From Paragonimus westermani (lineage: Eukaryota; Platyhelminthes; Trematoda; Plagiorchiida; Troglotrematidae): 64,000 nucleotides of DNA. The translations under genes were made by a program, and so were the position numbers. The stretch is taken from positions 153,020 through 217,019 of the forward strand of contig QNGE01000848.1 of assembly GCA_008508345.1 (NCBI GenBank), read 5' to 3'. The notes beneath the pieces are model-generated. The model was given only the letters and a program-made list of their open reading frames with translations. It was not told the origin of the DNA and searched no databases. Below are positions 33,601 to 48,600 of this stretch, one piece after another (position 1 is the stretch's first letter; every line of letters starts with the position of its first letter).

Positions 33601-36600
33601 ATAGTATATCCGTTTTGCCATGCGTGTAAGGAATACCAGAGGAGAAAGACTGTTGACAGAGACATTGCTCTTAGAAACTGAGGTAATCTGATTGTGTTGC
33701 TACGAGGCTCTCTTTGCATTCATCCATTCAAATTTAATTGGCACTGCCAGATTGTCGTTATAGGAGCGATTAAAGTCGGCCAGTGTATAGACGCCTACCT
33801 GGTTGGAATGAAACAGTGAAACAGTTTCCTTGTCACGACATACTTAACAATCGACCAGGTCAGAGGTTTTTTTAACGAGATACCAGTTAATTTATATTGG
33901 GTTATAGTTTGAACCAATCAGTATGGGATACGCTGAGAGGTCTGTCATGGCAATGAATGAACCGTACTGCCAACATAACGGTCGCCGAAACTGCATGTGA
34001 ATTGCCACACATGCATATAAGACAGATCATGGGAACAGTGTAGTCAGATATGAATGTCTATTCTTTGATCCTCTATGCCAATCGTAGCTGTCTCTCAGAA
34101 TACAAGAGTTCCACCGGTGAACTTGCGTGATATTATTGAAAAAACGATCTTCTTCAAAATGGAAAACAATAGAATCTCATTCCCGTTAACGTCTGAACTT
34201 GTGAACGAGCAATGTTTATGTTGAATGTAAATAATAATAATTCCTTCCGGGGGGGGTTTCGCCTACCAGATTAGTGGTGTTCACCATGATGATGTTACGA
34301 ACCAGTGTTGTGTGCATAATAAGTTGATGAATTGGCTGATCAGTTGAGGGTAGTACTAAATATGTCACTGCCGTACTGTTTCGTTCAAACTTGTCTCATT
34401 TCACTTCGCTCTGTTGCTGTGTGTGAGGAGTGCATACTCGGTTTGATATCAATATGCGATTGATGAAAAAAAATGAAATAGCGTGTAACAGACCTGTGAG
34501 TAGATGTAAATCGACCATCGTTCATGTGTGATCACAGCTTTTGCATGCAAAAACACTCTCCAGACATCTCATTTCGAAAAAAAGCACCAGACCGGATTAT
34601 GGATATTGTCAGAGCTGCTCAGTAGAGCACATCCTTGTCCTGGCCGAGACTGGAACTCGCAACATGTAATCATGAAGCAAACTTATTAATCATTGTGTCA
34701 CTAATGGGACAGTGGGGCACGATCGAATTATCATGTGCGAACCCACCCACATCTGCTCGGTTATCGGATCGCTCGGAAAGAACACAGTAGTTATTCTGCT
34801 GACGCCAGTCAATGGCCGAACGATTAGGAATTGTTCTCAGGTTGCGACCAAAGTAATCATTGAATTAATCAGGCCGTGTAGTCATCAGTAGTAAGAATTG
34901 GGGATTTAACCGATATCGGGCAGATACCACCCAAAGTTGACTCCAGATTACGCATTTAGGAACTTCATCGGACAGCTTCTTTCTGAACAGCTAGTTTTGT
35001 TACTTCACAAGGAATTTTTAACGCACATCCTTGTCATGAACGGAGTTCGGAAATTTATCCATGCTGATATGAGTGAGCAGCGGTGATTAGCGTCAAGTTT
35101 CTGAATATTACTGTTGAGCAAAGTTGGCCGGGGCCTTGCATATGGTAATTTGGTAAATAACTCATCTGTGTTTGTAAGCTCCAGTCGAATGTAAAGGTTC
35201 AGTCCAAGTATGTACATACATGTACGAGCGATAATGATAGAGGTTGTATTTTTGAAACAGTTCATGAACACTGGTGAATTTACTTTAAAATGGGCTGCTT
35301 CATTTTGTATTATACTGATAGTAATTCTGTCCTCGCTTTAAGAGAGAAACTGGCGTTTCACTGAATACTGTCTAACAAGTGTTAGCTACAAGATTGAAGT
35401 ACAATATGTTTATCACAACAATATATTTGTACATGTTATAAATGGCTTTAATGAAAACAGTTTCAACGTACAATGTCACAAAAAAACGGAAAACTGTACG
35501 ATTAATACTGATCTAGGTTTTCTCGAATGGTGGGTTAGTTACCATCGTTATATCATATCCAGCTACTTCATTCACATCTATTTTGGGTTTCTTTGAGTAG
35601 TTATTGTAATTATCAGAGCCTATTCCCCAGTATTATACAACAGTTCTGGTTTCCATGGTCATAGCAATTTCGCAACGGGATTAATAATTCAGGGTATCGT
35701 TAGTTAAACATTACAGCCTCCTTTTAATTTCCTTAGAACAAACCAGCTACTAGAACTTTTCAACGTGCCATACTTCACTTTGGTGTTCAGTTCATTCAAC
35801 TGTTCTAAAAAACATTTTTAAAATCAAAAATGGATTTAAGCACATGTTTCCGACTCATTAGAACTGTGTTCTGTGACAGTCAGTAATTTACATCATTGTG
35901 ACTGGTCCGAGATGTAGTACGATAGTCATGTTGCGTGCCATGCAGTTAAGCATGCAACTAGAACTCTTGTGAGAATGTCTGCACATCAAAAGCGGTCCTT
36001 GCTCAAACCGGTAAATTCAGAAGTCAGGTGGAGCGTGAATGTTGATCGGACAGAATTGTATGCATGTATAGTGTACTTACCCCGGCATAAAACATTTTGT
36101 TCTTCAATCGACTGGTGAATTTCTCTGGGTTTGCCTCTGAAATTTTTTAAAATATAAAAAGTAAACTCGTAGACAATGAGAAGTGAACCAGAACGAGTAG
36201 TCGTTTATCGGCGTCATCAACCAACACTGTGCCTATTACATGCTAATGGAAATGTTGATCAGAAACCGTTTGGAAATTATGTGAATGAGAACAAAATGAT
36301 CTCTACCACACGCGAATCCCTATTCGGGTTAATGTGGTCTCCGGAATCAGTGAATTAGTAAAGACACTCATTACTACAACATAATACAGTGCTACCAGTA
36401 TCAATTTGGCAGGAGCCTTCTTTGTTAATCCAGAACATATTAGTTACTAATGGCTACCCTTGTCTAGTTCTGTCATTTCGCAGACTCATTCTTCCCTTGT
36501 TTTGGCAAGAGCGAAGTCAATGCTCGATGAGCGGTATCCGGGTATCTGGGAACTTGTCCAGCAGATCATCGATGTATGCACAAATGAAGACGATCACTGG

Positions 36601-39600
36601 TGGTGACAAACCTAAAAAGGGTGACTTTTGTTCTGTCGTTTTTCCTTGAGAAAGACACAGAAGGACTGCTGGATGCTTCGAGTTTATACGGACTTATACT
36701 AACGCGATATGTTTATTACCAGGGTCCTGTTGTTCACTTTTCCTTGTACGGCAGTCAACCTGCTGTTGACTACTCTTTGTATACTGAAGAGCTAATCATT
36801 CTTCAATAATTCTGTAACATCCTCTTCTTTTGACTTCTTCGCCCGTTTTTGATTGAATCGTCTATTGTTGGCTTAGCTCAGTTGTCATCCGATTTCACCT
36901 CTTCGAGTTTAGAAAAGAAGCAAGACATGTGAATGGAACTCCAAGCAATTCAACACAAGCCACTTGTAATGACGATCATGCGCAATAGTTCTTTGGTTTG
37001 AGTGGCTGTAATAGGCTAATGCGGAGGAAGATGTCATCAATCGTATTGCCTAGTACTCACTCCAGACTAGCGGTAACGACCACTGCCTACAAAGTTTAAG
37101 CCCGGGATTACAATGTCTTTTTGGTGAAGCTAACGCACCACATGTGTAGTGACTAGTTGATAAAAAATTTCTGTTTGTTTGGTTGATACAAACCCGTCAC
37201 GTGACAGAAAACCTACACAACACACCACATCACCATTTTCACTTTATAAGGTGACTTCAGGAGGTCCATCATTTCAGTTACTCCGGGTAGGTTATTGCTT
37301 GTTGGCATGTTGCGGTGAGATCATTAGATAAACCGCTGTAGAGTGTCATATTGGTAAGGAATCCCCTCATTTATATGGTCTGTCAGATAGACAATTAGAG
37401 TTAGAAGATATCCATACGGTTATCATGATCTCTACTAACTCCGGTTCACTCTTCTGTGATGAACTCATCAAGTAACAAGACGGCAGGTGTCAACTGTAGA
37501 AGCCAACAGAGCGTTTATCCACCCCTCACAAACGACAGCCAATTAACGTTATAATGAGCATTCTTCTTCACTCTCGTATCATCATCAACCACGACGACAG
37601 TAGGTAAGTGAACAGTATTAATGCTATGTCATCTCATACTCGAATGTGTAAACTGGAGAAATAAAAAAGCATTTGCAATTTGTAACCAAAAAAACCCCGT
37701 ATGCGGTTGATGTTAAGGCGACATCGGCACAACAGTTTTCTTATGACCTTCTTCACCACGTCTCGTTTATTGAGTTTCCATCACTCACTACATCACCTTA
37801 TATTTCCACGAAGAAAGTAAGTGGATCACCTTGATTTCAGACAAGCATAACATAGTATTTCTTACCTGCTGGTAGTTGCCGTTTGCTCTATTAGCCAGAT
37901 AATTGATCATCTGTTTCGTATTGTATGTCAGTATACTGAAGGCTCAGTCAGAGTTATGCCGTGCAGTAAACAGTGGCTTTCCATTCTTGGTATATAGATG
38001 AACCATCCGTACCAATTCATTATCAGGGTAGAATTGAGCTCCAAGATGCTGTAACTTGTCTTCTGAGCACATCAGTGTTTAACATCAATGAACTATCTCG
38101 AAATTGCGCGCCAGCGGCCAGCAGTTTTATAATGAAAACTGATTTATTTTAGAAAACGAACGCGATGAAGTTGGAGTAATGGCACAACCATCGTGTGGTG
38201 GTTGATCACCGCTGGCTGGAGGCTGAGAGTCAGGATCGATCCTTGTTTCATATTCATTACTGCAGCAGACAGCACTGTATTACCGGACTATGACGGTCAC
38301 TCAGATACTTCTACTGACTATTCTGTGACAGTCAATCATTGGTGATCTTTTCAGTCGATTTTAGCTCATGTGAGAACAGTTCTCTCGTCCTTGCCCTTGA
38401 AAGCTAGATTGGTTTAAAACGCGGATGCTACCTCTGTTGTGGATATTTGAATGAAAAGCTCAGTTAATCTTGCAGCATGAACTAGCCAATAAGGGGGATT
38501 GATACATCCTCTGAGTTGTCTGTCAGTCATTGTTAAGTCTACCATCCATCTTAGAGCAATTCACACAGAATGAATTTGGAATAAACTTTCTACCGAACCA
38601 GACTTACTTATCACAAAACCGCTGAAGGATACAAGTTTGGGGTTTATGCTCGACCAGCTGCTTGCTAGCAAACGCGAGCTCTGACCATTTTGTTTTGTCA
38701 GAGATTTTAAGTGTTAATTAGTTTCACCGAAGTTGGCAGAGAGAACGTTTGGCTAACAACTGACTCATGCCTTGTTCAGTCCAATTGCAACACAACGTAA
38801 GCATAATCACGTGTACGTTCTAGCTGTCATAAAATCATAGGCTTCAAGTTTACGACCTCACGTTTATTGATAACGGTTTCTGTCCTACAGAAAGCGAAGA
38901 TTCCTGAAACTTTTGGAGAACATTCCAAAAGAAACCCTTTTGGGTTTTCAAAAATTCAGTTCTTATCTTGCGCCTATGCATAAAGAACAGTCCATCAGTA
39001 AAACGCTGTCCAGTTTGATAGTACAACGTTCAAAAGCGATTATATTTCACGCTTGATCCACCGTTGCTGTTGACTGTGTCCTGTAATCCCTCGAACACCT
39101 AGTCTCCTTGACGGTTTTCGTTATGTTTATGCTACGTTACATTACTACTTATATACAGTCATTTAAGTGTCGGCTATTCAGTTAGCAGCGTTTGTCCAAA
39201 ACATTCAATTCGAACTAATCAGTGCCCGAGTATACCATCCCTTCTTGTCTGTTACTGATTTCAAGGAGACAAGTGTAACGGCAGTTTACTGAAAACTACA
39301 AACTGAGGCTCATGTAGTTTTTGAGGGAAGATGACGATCTGGCCACTTTCTAGGCTACTTGATTCATCCATCATTTTGATTTACCCTAGTCTTTCATTTC
39401 CATGTTTCCTGCTAACGGAGACCGTTTAGACAGACATAAACGCTGTATGCAACAAAGTCTCGGGCTACTAATAAGTAATATGGTAGGTTAGCTAACTTAG
39501 AAGTGATCCATTTGTTGAAAATCTGTGTTTCGGCTACTTATGGGAAATACAGTTCTTAAGCTCGATAGCGGCAATGGTGGATTTCCAAATGGACTGTTTT

Positions 39601-42600
39601 AAAAATTCCCATGAGTCATTTGGTAGGTTCGACATGAGACTGTGGGACGGGTGGCTAACAAAGTAAAACTGTGAAGCTTTTGAGCTCTCGGCGTTGCTTC
39701 GTAGCCGGACTGAGAGAGCGCTCGACGTCTTTTGGTATGTTATGTCTGTGGCTGGTCTGAGTTCAGCCTATTTCCTGATTTTTTACAATTGAGTCCCTTC
39801 TAAATTATCATTCAACATTTACTTCCCGAGGTCCTACGTACAAAGTTTTGTGGTGTTTCGTGGATCTCAGATTCTTCCTTCAGAAGTTGTTTACAATCAT
39901 GGTTTTTTCTCAAGTGTCCCAGTAGGAAGCTGAAGGCTGTGCACACCGAGTTTAGTTGCGTACTTGCAGGGATCAAACATGTATGATCAGTTTTCGCCTC
40001 AACAACCAATCTATGGCGGTCTGTGGATTGTTCACATTGGGAATCATGTGAATGGGAAAATTATTACTGTATTTTTAAAGTTACCTCGAGGTTCTTGGTA
40101 GATTAACAGATCATCAATACAATAGTTTCGTTAATAAACAGTATACAATCTGACTGCTAGAAATGTTTAGAACAAATTATTATAGAGAAATGATACTGAA
40201 GTCAGTCAGTGGAGTGCCTTCTGTAAGAGAATTAGACACACCGAAAAAAGCAAAATTGTCATATACTACTAATTCGTAGACGTGAACACTACAAAAAATT
40301 ATTATTACTAACCGATCTACTGCATACATTGACTAATCTAAAACTTTAGCAAGTTACAAGTTTTATACCCTAAGAGCACCCGAGCGCCAGATTATCATTA
40401 AGCATTTTGTTGGAAGGACTAAATTCGATCACAATTAGACGCAATTGTACGGTGCAGATGTGCCTGAACGGTTATAGATATTTTCGCGCATACAGTAGTC
40501 TTAGAAATAAAATTGTTTTGAATCGCAGCGAAAAACTGGAGTAAACTACCTCAACAGCTATATCAACAGGGTTTTTGGAGTTTACCCGTTTCATAGAACA
40601 AAAAGCCGGAAATTTCGTTCACTGGACTTCGCACTGTGATAAATGATAACGGGATTGCCGTTCAAGATATACGTTGTGAATAGAAAGAAAGAAAGCCAGT
40701 CGGTAAAGATTACTTCAACCTGCCATATAAATACTAACCAAACATCATTCGTTTAGCCCCAATCAGGTTGAACATGCTGGGTGTGGACATATTAGTAGTT
40801 ATCGGGAAAAAATATCACATTCACGATATGTACAATATTTTATTCGTAATTTCTATCTTACGTCACAAAAGTTTGGTTGTAGAATCTCTTTCTCAGGTGG
40901 CTTGTGTTCCAATTATGACTAATGTTTCAAAACTTAGTAAAGCATAAAACGATAAACATCTTACCAGGTATGCACTTCTATAGTTACCAGGGGTTACACC
41001 AGCAACTCCAGCTATTCTCTGTTACCCGGTTGACATATTTTGGGAGTGCTTTAATTCGGTTCCAAAGGCGGAACGGTCAACTGCGTCCGCATAACTCGAG
41101 TTGAAGATTCACACAAAATTCATACTATATGTAGGGAACATGTGGTGCCCCGATGAAGCAGTAAGTCGGCTTTAAGACCTTGTAGTAATTTAAATGTTGT
41201 CATCTCAGAGTATGCAACCTGCAAACTGAATGTTTACATACCCGGGATAAGAACATACGAGGACATAGCAGAAAATGATGTGGGTGGTGTGGACAGGATA
41301 CCGACCTTTTTTCTCAAAAAAGCACATGCTTGAATCATGTTGACCCACTTCAGTCACTTTGTGTTCTGTGGATTATTTGGCATCATTGCATACTCTTTTG
41401 GGCATGTGCATAACCTCTTGTGTCAGATCGATTGCCTGCCTAGTAAGAAAATTTCCCATTTCTGGCGGTTCTTAATATTGTTATTCACATGTGTACACGA
41501 ACGTATCCACTAGAGTGTTTTACTTCTGTAAACCAACATAGAAAAGAAACGTTTGGTGTTCCGTGATATATCTGTCTTCCTTCCATGTCGATAAATTTGA
41601 CTAGGCGAACTAGTTTGTAAGCATCTCGCGTAAAGAACTGTTCTTACCAGACCTGTCTTAGAACTCTTAATGACCGTGTAGTTTTGATCATTATGTACAT
41701 ATTCAATCCCGCGCCAGCTCATAGTATTTTGTTCCTTCAACCATTCATTTTAAATTGTATGTATAAAGGACCCAATTCCGAAAAAACCTTACCTTCCGAT
41801 AGGTTCGAATCATCGACAAAAACAACAGAGCTCGGATCTACTGGAACCCTGGATGATTCACGATCGAGTCTGCCCAAGAATAAAAACAATCTGCCAAACT
41901 ACCTAATGTTAAGTTTATATTACGTCGATACGCTTATTCTACGATGAGGTACGATTACATGAATTAATCTGATCTGTTTGAACGCACAATTAAATCAATC
42001 GAATCAATTCAAGTAGTTTTTTCGAACCTATCGAGTATTCGAAAACGTATGAGGCAATTGATTTATTTGGGCCGCGTAATGTGACATGTTCACTTTCACA
42101 CAATATCCTAAGTTCTATAATCCTGGTTGTCACCTCCTCGCAACTGCATCGTTTTATAAAGAACGCTGCATATATGGTTTCGCCTCACATTTTTTCCGTT
42201 GTTTTCAGGTTCCACTTATTTACAACAAGTTATTGAACATAAGAGACGGAAATACAGAGGGGCAGAATAAGTAGCTCACAGCAAAATCCTTAACTTATTT
42301 TGTGTACGTATAATGAGGTAAGGATGAATTTTGTGGAGTTAATTAAATGTCAGTGGAGGCTAATTTGACGGTTCAAAACTTCAGATTCTCGTTTTATCTA
42401 CCGACATGTCACAGACTCGTGAAAAATGACCAGCCCGACTGTTTTCAGTAACATCAACAATGTTTATGAGTAAAATGCTCTTATCCCTAAAGAAAGGCAA
42501 CCTACCTCGACATTCATGGAACTCCAGTGCCGTGGCTGCATCCGCGCCGAGCGAGAAGTAATTGTTGAATACTGTCAACGGCAGTGTAGTTCGGACTAAA

Positions 42601-45600
42601 CCTATAGATCGCCCGTCTTCGTCGTCAGCCATCACTGCAGATGATGCACCCTCCAGTAAATCACTCCGCTGTTCACAGTCTACATGCCATCTGCAGAGTC
42701 GGTTTAATCCAAGCAACAGTGTGTCATTCGAGACAACGAAGACAATGAGACAGACAATGAGACTTTACAGAACTAAGCGTGATGTGTGTGAACTCATAAA
42801 TAGTGACACAACGACAGGACTATGATATTTCACAATTAATCCAGTTTTTTTTCAATGAGATAAATATATCTGAAGCTCAAGCGTCGTATGTACGCAGGGA
42901 TAGTGAAAACGGTACAATTCAACGGCTACAAAGCGTGTTTGTTGAGAGTACGCGAATTTAGCTATTCCTCCTTTTTTGAACACGGATATATTTGTTTAAG
43001 TGATCACATAAGGTGAAAATGAGTGAGCAACAGTAAGGTTTTGATGCGAACACGTCTAGTGGTCAGACCCATAAATTTAGAAGGCTGGATCAAGTACTAG
43101 CATGGCGGACTAACTGTTTTTCACGGTGACTAGTCATTGCCAGCGGTACGGTCGATTAACACGAGTATAAAATAAACGAGCAATAATTTGATCCAGGGAA
43201 TCAAAGTCAACTAACAGTCCGTTAGATACCGATTCTGAAGCTCCTATCGCCAGCCACAACCAGCATAACACTTAGTTGATGGTTAGAAACGTTAACACAG
43301 ATGGTGGCTATTCGGATCCAGGGGCTTACATGCCATCGGTTTTCGACGGAGTTGATTTTGGATTAGACACAAACAATGAAGGTTGCAAGAGGACGACTAT
43401 CAAACAAGTTACACCAAAGTTCCACTTACAACCGGGTTTTTGTTGATAAGTTTCAAATTATTTGCTTGTAAATAGTTGCAGCTGATATAGCTTCTGTACC
43501 TTGTCTCACTCTTATTTATAAACAGGCAATCGAATTTCTCTTCTCTTCTTTATGGTCTCATATCAGTATTAACGATTGGCCTGCTGCTGGTGATCTAGAC
43601 TTAACCGAAAATTTATTGGTTTCGAGTTTGAAAATCTCTGTTTACTCCTCAGCGTTGATCAATATTTCAAACTTGCCTGTGGAAGCCTACTCTCTCTGGT
43701 TTCCCGTTTGTTTTAATATATCGTGATAGGTTTTAAGAGGAATGAGCCGGAAGCTTTGATTAAATGTCATTGTATATGGGAAAGCGCCACTGTAATTAAC
43801 TTGCGTAACAGGAATTGAATAGTACGGTGAAGCACAGTAGTAATTTCACTCCCGGTTAGCTAACTGAAATGTTGCATGCAAGTCTGTTTGAGAAGAAGCA
43901 GAAATTTAGCAGACAATAGTCTTTTATTGTCGGCGGACGATCAGAACATGCTAAACCAAAATGTCCGCTTGGCATAACACTGATGTTGCAAGCAAACTTC
44001 GCGGAATTCTTATCGTTCAGAGGTTTAACTAAAACCGTGCCGAGTCTCATAACAATGACACTGCTCATAAACTTAACGGTGGCCGACTTGTGCTACTAGT
44101 ATGTGGGGCAAGCACATCATTTCATGCTGACAAAGTTTGGGCCGAGACGGATAAGACGTTCCACACACTTCCTGGTGTGCTTAACCGAATTAGTCAGTTA
44201 ACAATTCAAACCTCTGACTACGATCTGTGATTCGCTGTGACTCCAAGGTATTGCAGGCGATGATCCGAAGAACTGCTCAGTTTAATCCTTTTCCCCAGCC
44301 TATCTTTTGGTAATTAGTCTGAAAATGTCGGACGAAATGGGATTTGCGTGTGCACGAAGAGGCTCCTAAAATGTGGCAAAATTCACTAAAATTCCATAAA
44401 ACGTAACTTTATTCTTACGTTAAACGTTTCTATCGCTCCCGTTCGCAGAAGTTAACAGTCGGATTATTAATTTTTACTAGTATTCTGAATTTGATAAAAT
44501 ATATTCTGAGAATGGTGTTATGATTGCTAAGCCTAGCGTAGCTGAGGTACAATATCATACAGTTATTTAGCCACTTCTTATCAGTATATGGTGTAATGTC
44601 GCTGTGGTATCTAATAAAGTTCTCACGAGTATTGAGAACTTCAAGTTGAACATCACTCACATTTGATCACAGCCATCGCATGCACACAGACATTCCAGCC
44701 AGCCTTTTTCGAAAAGAAGCGTTACACTCGAGTTTCACTCTCATTAATGCTCGCCACTAGTGCATATCCTTGCCACGGCCAAGACTAGAACTCCGGTCAC
44801 ATTTTGATGAGGCAACCTTGTTGACCACTGCTCCACTGAACTCACATTAGGCACAGCGGAATATGGTGTAAAATTGCTCTAAAAATGAGGCTTAGAAGAG
44901 TTAGATAAGAATTACTTGATGATCAACAAATGTTACTTAGATTTCCATGCAAGTGGACACCGGAGATGTTGTGGGTAGCGCTAATATTGAGGTATTCAAC
45001 GATTTCAGAAATTGTGATTGACAAAATGACAGTTTGAAACTTCAAGCAAGAATAAAGGTCTAACAGTGCTCGGCGAGCAAAAATTTACTCAGTGTTTACC
45101 AACCTTACATCAGCCGTGTACCTATAGGTATGAGGTTATAGTCAAGCTGGGGATTCTGCACCAGTCAAGCTTTACTTTCGTTGAGTAGACAACACATTTA
45201 AAGGTTAAAAACTGGATCGAATTTTTTCACAAGAGCTGGGCGAACCGTCATATGTAATCTGGTAATCACTTTAGGGGGAAAAGTCACTTGATTCTTTGTA
45301 CTAAATAAAGAAGCGTCCCACAATATATATACCTGAAACGTTTGTAGCATCGAAAATTTTAAGAAGTTATTTAACAAATGCGCTAGCATTGTTTTGACCC
45401 AAATGGCCCACGAATACGAAATGGCTGCATTTTTGGGGATTTTTATCATTTTAAACTGAACACCATCCATATTCGATCACATTCCTCACATTCAAATGAG
45501 CTTTTGGAAGGAAACACTAGACTGGAGTTTCTCTGTTACTAAGGCTCATCTGCAACGTGTATTCTTGTCCGAACCGTAGTTTGTACTCCGATTCCCGTGT

Positions 45601-48600
45601 ATGTGAGACTGGCGTGGTCGACCAGTCGTGTGCGAACCATCAAACTCAACCTTGTGTAAGTGTTCGGATTGCCCGATCGTTACAATGAAAGAAAAAACAG
45701 ACACCTTTTTCACATCAGTCGAGAACCCTAAGATCAGGAACTTCCCAGTTAGGCTGAAGTTACGAGCCTTTTTGAACCAACCCAGCAATGCCTAAAGTTC
45801 AGATTGAAGTTCGGGCAACTTTCCTATTTCAAACGGAAAACCACCCATCTTCGATCACAGTACGAATGTATGAATATGTGCTTATGCTAGCATCCTTTAG
45901 TTCACCAGCACTCAAGTTATCACCCCGTGACATGGGGAGATGCACCAACATGCTGTTATCAATTATACCGACAGGTGTTAGTTGGCACGAGTTTTATTCA
46001 CTGGTGAAGGCCCATGTATCAGGTGCGCGCCATTGTATCTGGAACGCCAAACGTCCCTGTCAGAGCGACGCGGAGTGTAAACGCCACTAATCCATAGTTT
46101 AGTAGAGAGGGAGTTCAACCGTTACATAGGAGGTGGCTTCAGTGGAAATCAGCTATGGAACAAAAGGCGGCTTCCTGTATATTAAGCTTGAAAAAGACAG
46201 TCCCCTTATACACAATACACTCGGGACTTACCGGCGAGGCAAACGAACTACTTTTGGTCTTGGGTATTATTGTAACCTACGACCTATTTCTGATTGAAAC
46301 GTATTACAAACGATGTCTGCGGGTTTTGCGTTAGTACAGTATTCCTCAGGTTTCTTTCTCACCATGAAATCCGCAAAAAATAATTAGTAACAGTCACAAA
46401 AATAGTGTGCGACATGGGTTTGGAAATTTAAAAAGTGACACACATTATACTTCCTTGCAAATGTCCATTATAATTTATTCGGTCAGTACTGAGGACGTTT
46501 TGAACAAAACTAAAAACAGACTAACCTTATGTCGAATTCGACTCAGTCTGTAGATGCACGCACGAAACAACAAGAGTGATTCTCAAACCAGGTAACCCAG
46601 GAGGAGGACAAAATCGATCAAACATTTTAGTGGGACGATTTGGCATCTGTCTTTTTTTTACCATGACGATGGAAAAGCACTATCCATAATGGCCTCTTAT
46701 TCATTCCGGTCCTCCCAGTACACCGACAAACTGCGTCAACGTCATCCGTCAGTTGAAGCTGTATGTACGTTCGTCCTGCGAACTACGAATCCAAATGACC
46801 GTCACATGTCATGTACCAATTGTATCGAATTAACCGTAGCGTAACAAAAATGTCTTAATTCACAGGAATGTAACCACACTTCTTTTCTTCTGGAGAGTCC
46901 TATAATCGTGATAGGGTAGTCAAATGCACTCTTTGGAATAAATTTTTCGCCTCGTGGCACATTTTGTGAGTAGGCAAAAGTCGTATTTAAGCACTAGTTT
47001 ATGTACTCTGTCTTCACTCGGGACGACCACAGACAGAAATTATACTTAAAGAACAACCTAGAAACTGACCATCTTGACCCACCTGCCTGATGTGACTCTA
47101 GTTGTGAGCGCTGCTTTTATGGCGGAATTTGTAGATAACACCCATGTGTCCGTAATCATACGGCATGCTAAATCTAGTTCACAACACAGGCATCACCAAG
47201 CAAATAATGGTCAACTCTGATCAAATAAAGGTTATCTGTTTAGCAATATTCTCCAATTTCACCATATTGGTGCGCCCAATAAGTGAACGAAGATGAGTAC
47301 AGTACCATGATTCTTCACACCAAGACTGGAAGCTGACACAAAGCGCTCATGTTGTCATTCACCCATTATCTAATGATAATTCCCATAGTTTGAACATGAA
47401 ATGTTTGCTATGCCAACTGGCATAGTGTAAAGTGCACCACGGAGCAAACCGTAAAAGGCACCACTCTTTAATTTGCAGGTGAATTCGTTGCATTATTTTG
47501 CAGTGTTTATTCCTTTGTATAACTAACTGAGGTCACTGCACTTGCAAGTAATGCGAAGCCATTTGGATCCATCGAATTATCGTCGCTCACAAATGGACGT
47601 GGATGAATGTTCAGATGTGATTGTCTCATCATGGCTGATAAGAAGCCAGTAGTGCAGTCCACAACATGGTTCTCTCACGAAAGATTGGCTGGAGTCCTAG
47701 TTCTAGTCATGGCAACGATATACATCAGTGACGAATTCGAACAAAACCGAAACTCGAGTCTAATGCCACTTTTTGAAAGAGGCTGACTGGAAAGTCTTTG
47801 GGAATGTGACGGCTGCAATGGAATATTAGTGATATTCAGGCTATGCATAAAACCCCTCGATACTCACCAGTAATCAAAATAGCGTTTAAGTTAATGACGT
47901 CTGCAATTCTATCCTAGACAGAAGTCCTAGTAGCGGGACCAACGACTGGAGTTAACAGGACAATCACTGTGCCTTCTCTCAGAGCGATCAGGCAAACTGA
48001 ACATTACTCACAAGCGAGTTTAGCCGCGTGTTTGTTGATGCTAGCTCAGTTGTGCTTATGCGGATTCATTGACACTGTTGTCAACATCGATGCCTCAAGA
48101 AAACGCGGTAGAAGTTCTTTCCTGGCCGTGACAAGGATATACACTACTGATGAGTTTTCACGTGGTCGAAACCTGAGTCCAATGTTTTTACAAGAATGAG
48201 CCGTGTGAAATATGTACGGGGATGTGACAGCTACCCTTGACTGTGGTTGCTGCTCAACTCGTAAATGATGGATTCAATTGGTACCAGTTAGTGTTTAGTA
48301 CCCTATTCTTGAAAATAAAAAGGCGACTGCGACATAATCACTGGGCCAAAGTGAAACATGAGAATTTTTCCGTCACAATTCATCCTGAGTGACTTACGCT
48401 TGTTGTTACCTTTGAGGACAACTTAACTCTGGGACAATTCATCTGGGAATAATATGCGACATCCGTGTGATCGAGAACCCTCCTCAAAACCACACTGCTG
48501 CTGGTGAAGCATTATCACACTCCAGTTCTAGTCTGTAACACTTTCAATTCCGTCAATCGCTCTCATTAATGTATTATTCAACAACCAAATGAACCTGCCG

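Larger units (their letters stand above)
23246..36080 (-). other. DGK intron between exons 5 and 6 (largest)
   Basis: About 12.8 kb, donor GTAAGT and acceptor TTGCAG. It is the most repeat-laden intron, with a foldback family (27.58-28.68 kb), an ATC microsatellite (30.59 kb), a non-LTR fragment (31.03-31.45 kb), and SINE copies and their partner module (29.3, 31.5-32.0, 34.5-34.84 kb). 23.3-27.5 and 32.1-34.4 kb show nothing I can name. Confidence 0.85.

Noticed and set aside
42381..42716. A 111-codon open frame as a stand-alone protein
   Set aside because: Its middle is DGK exon 4; both ends are intron sequence outside splice sites.
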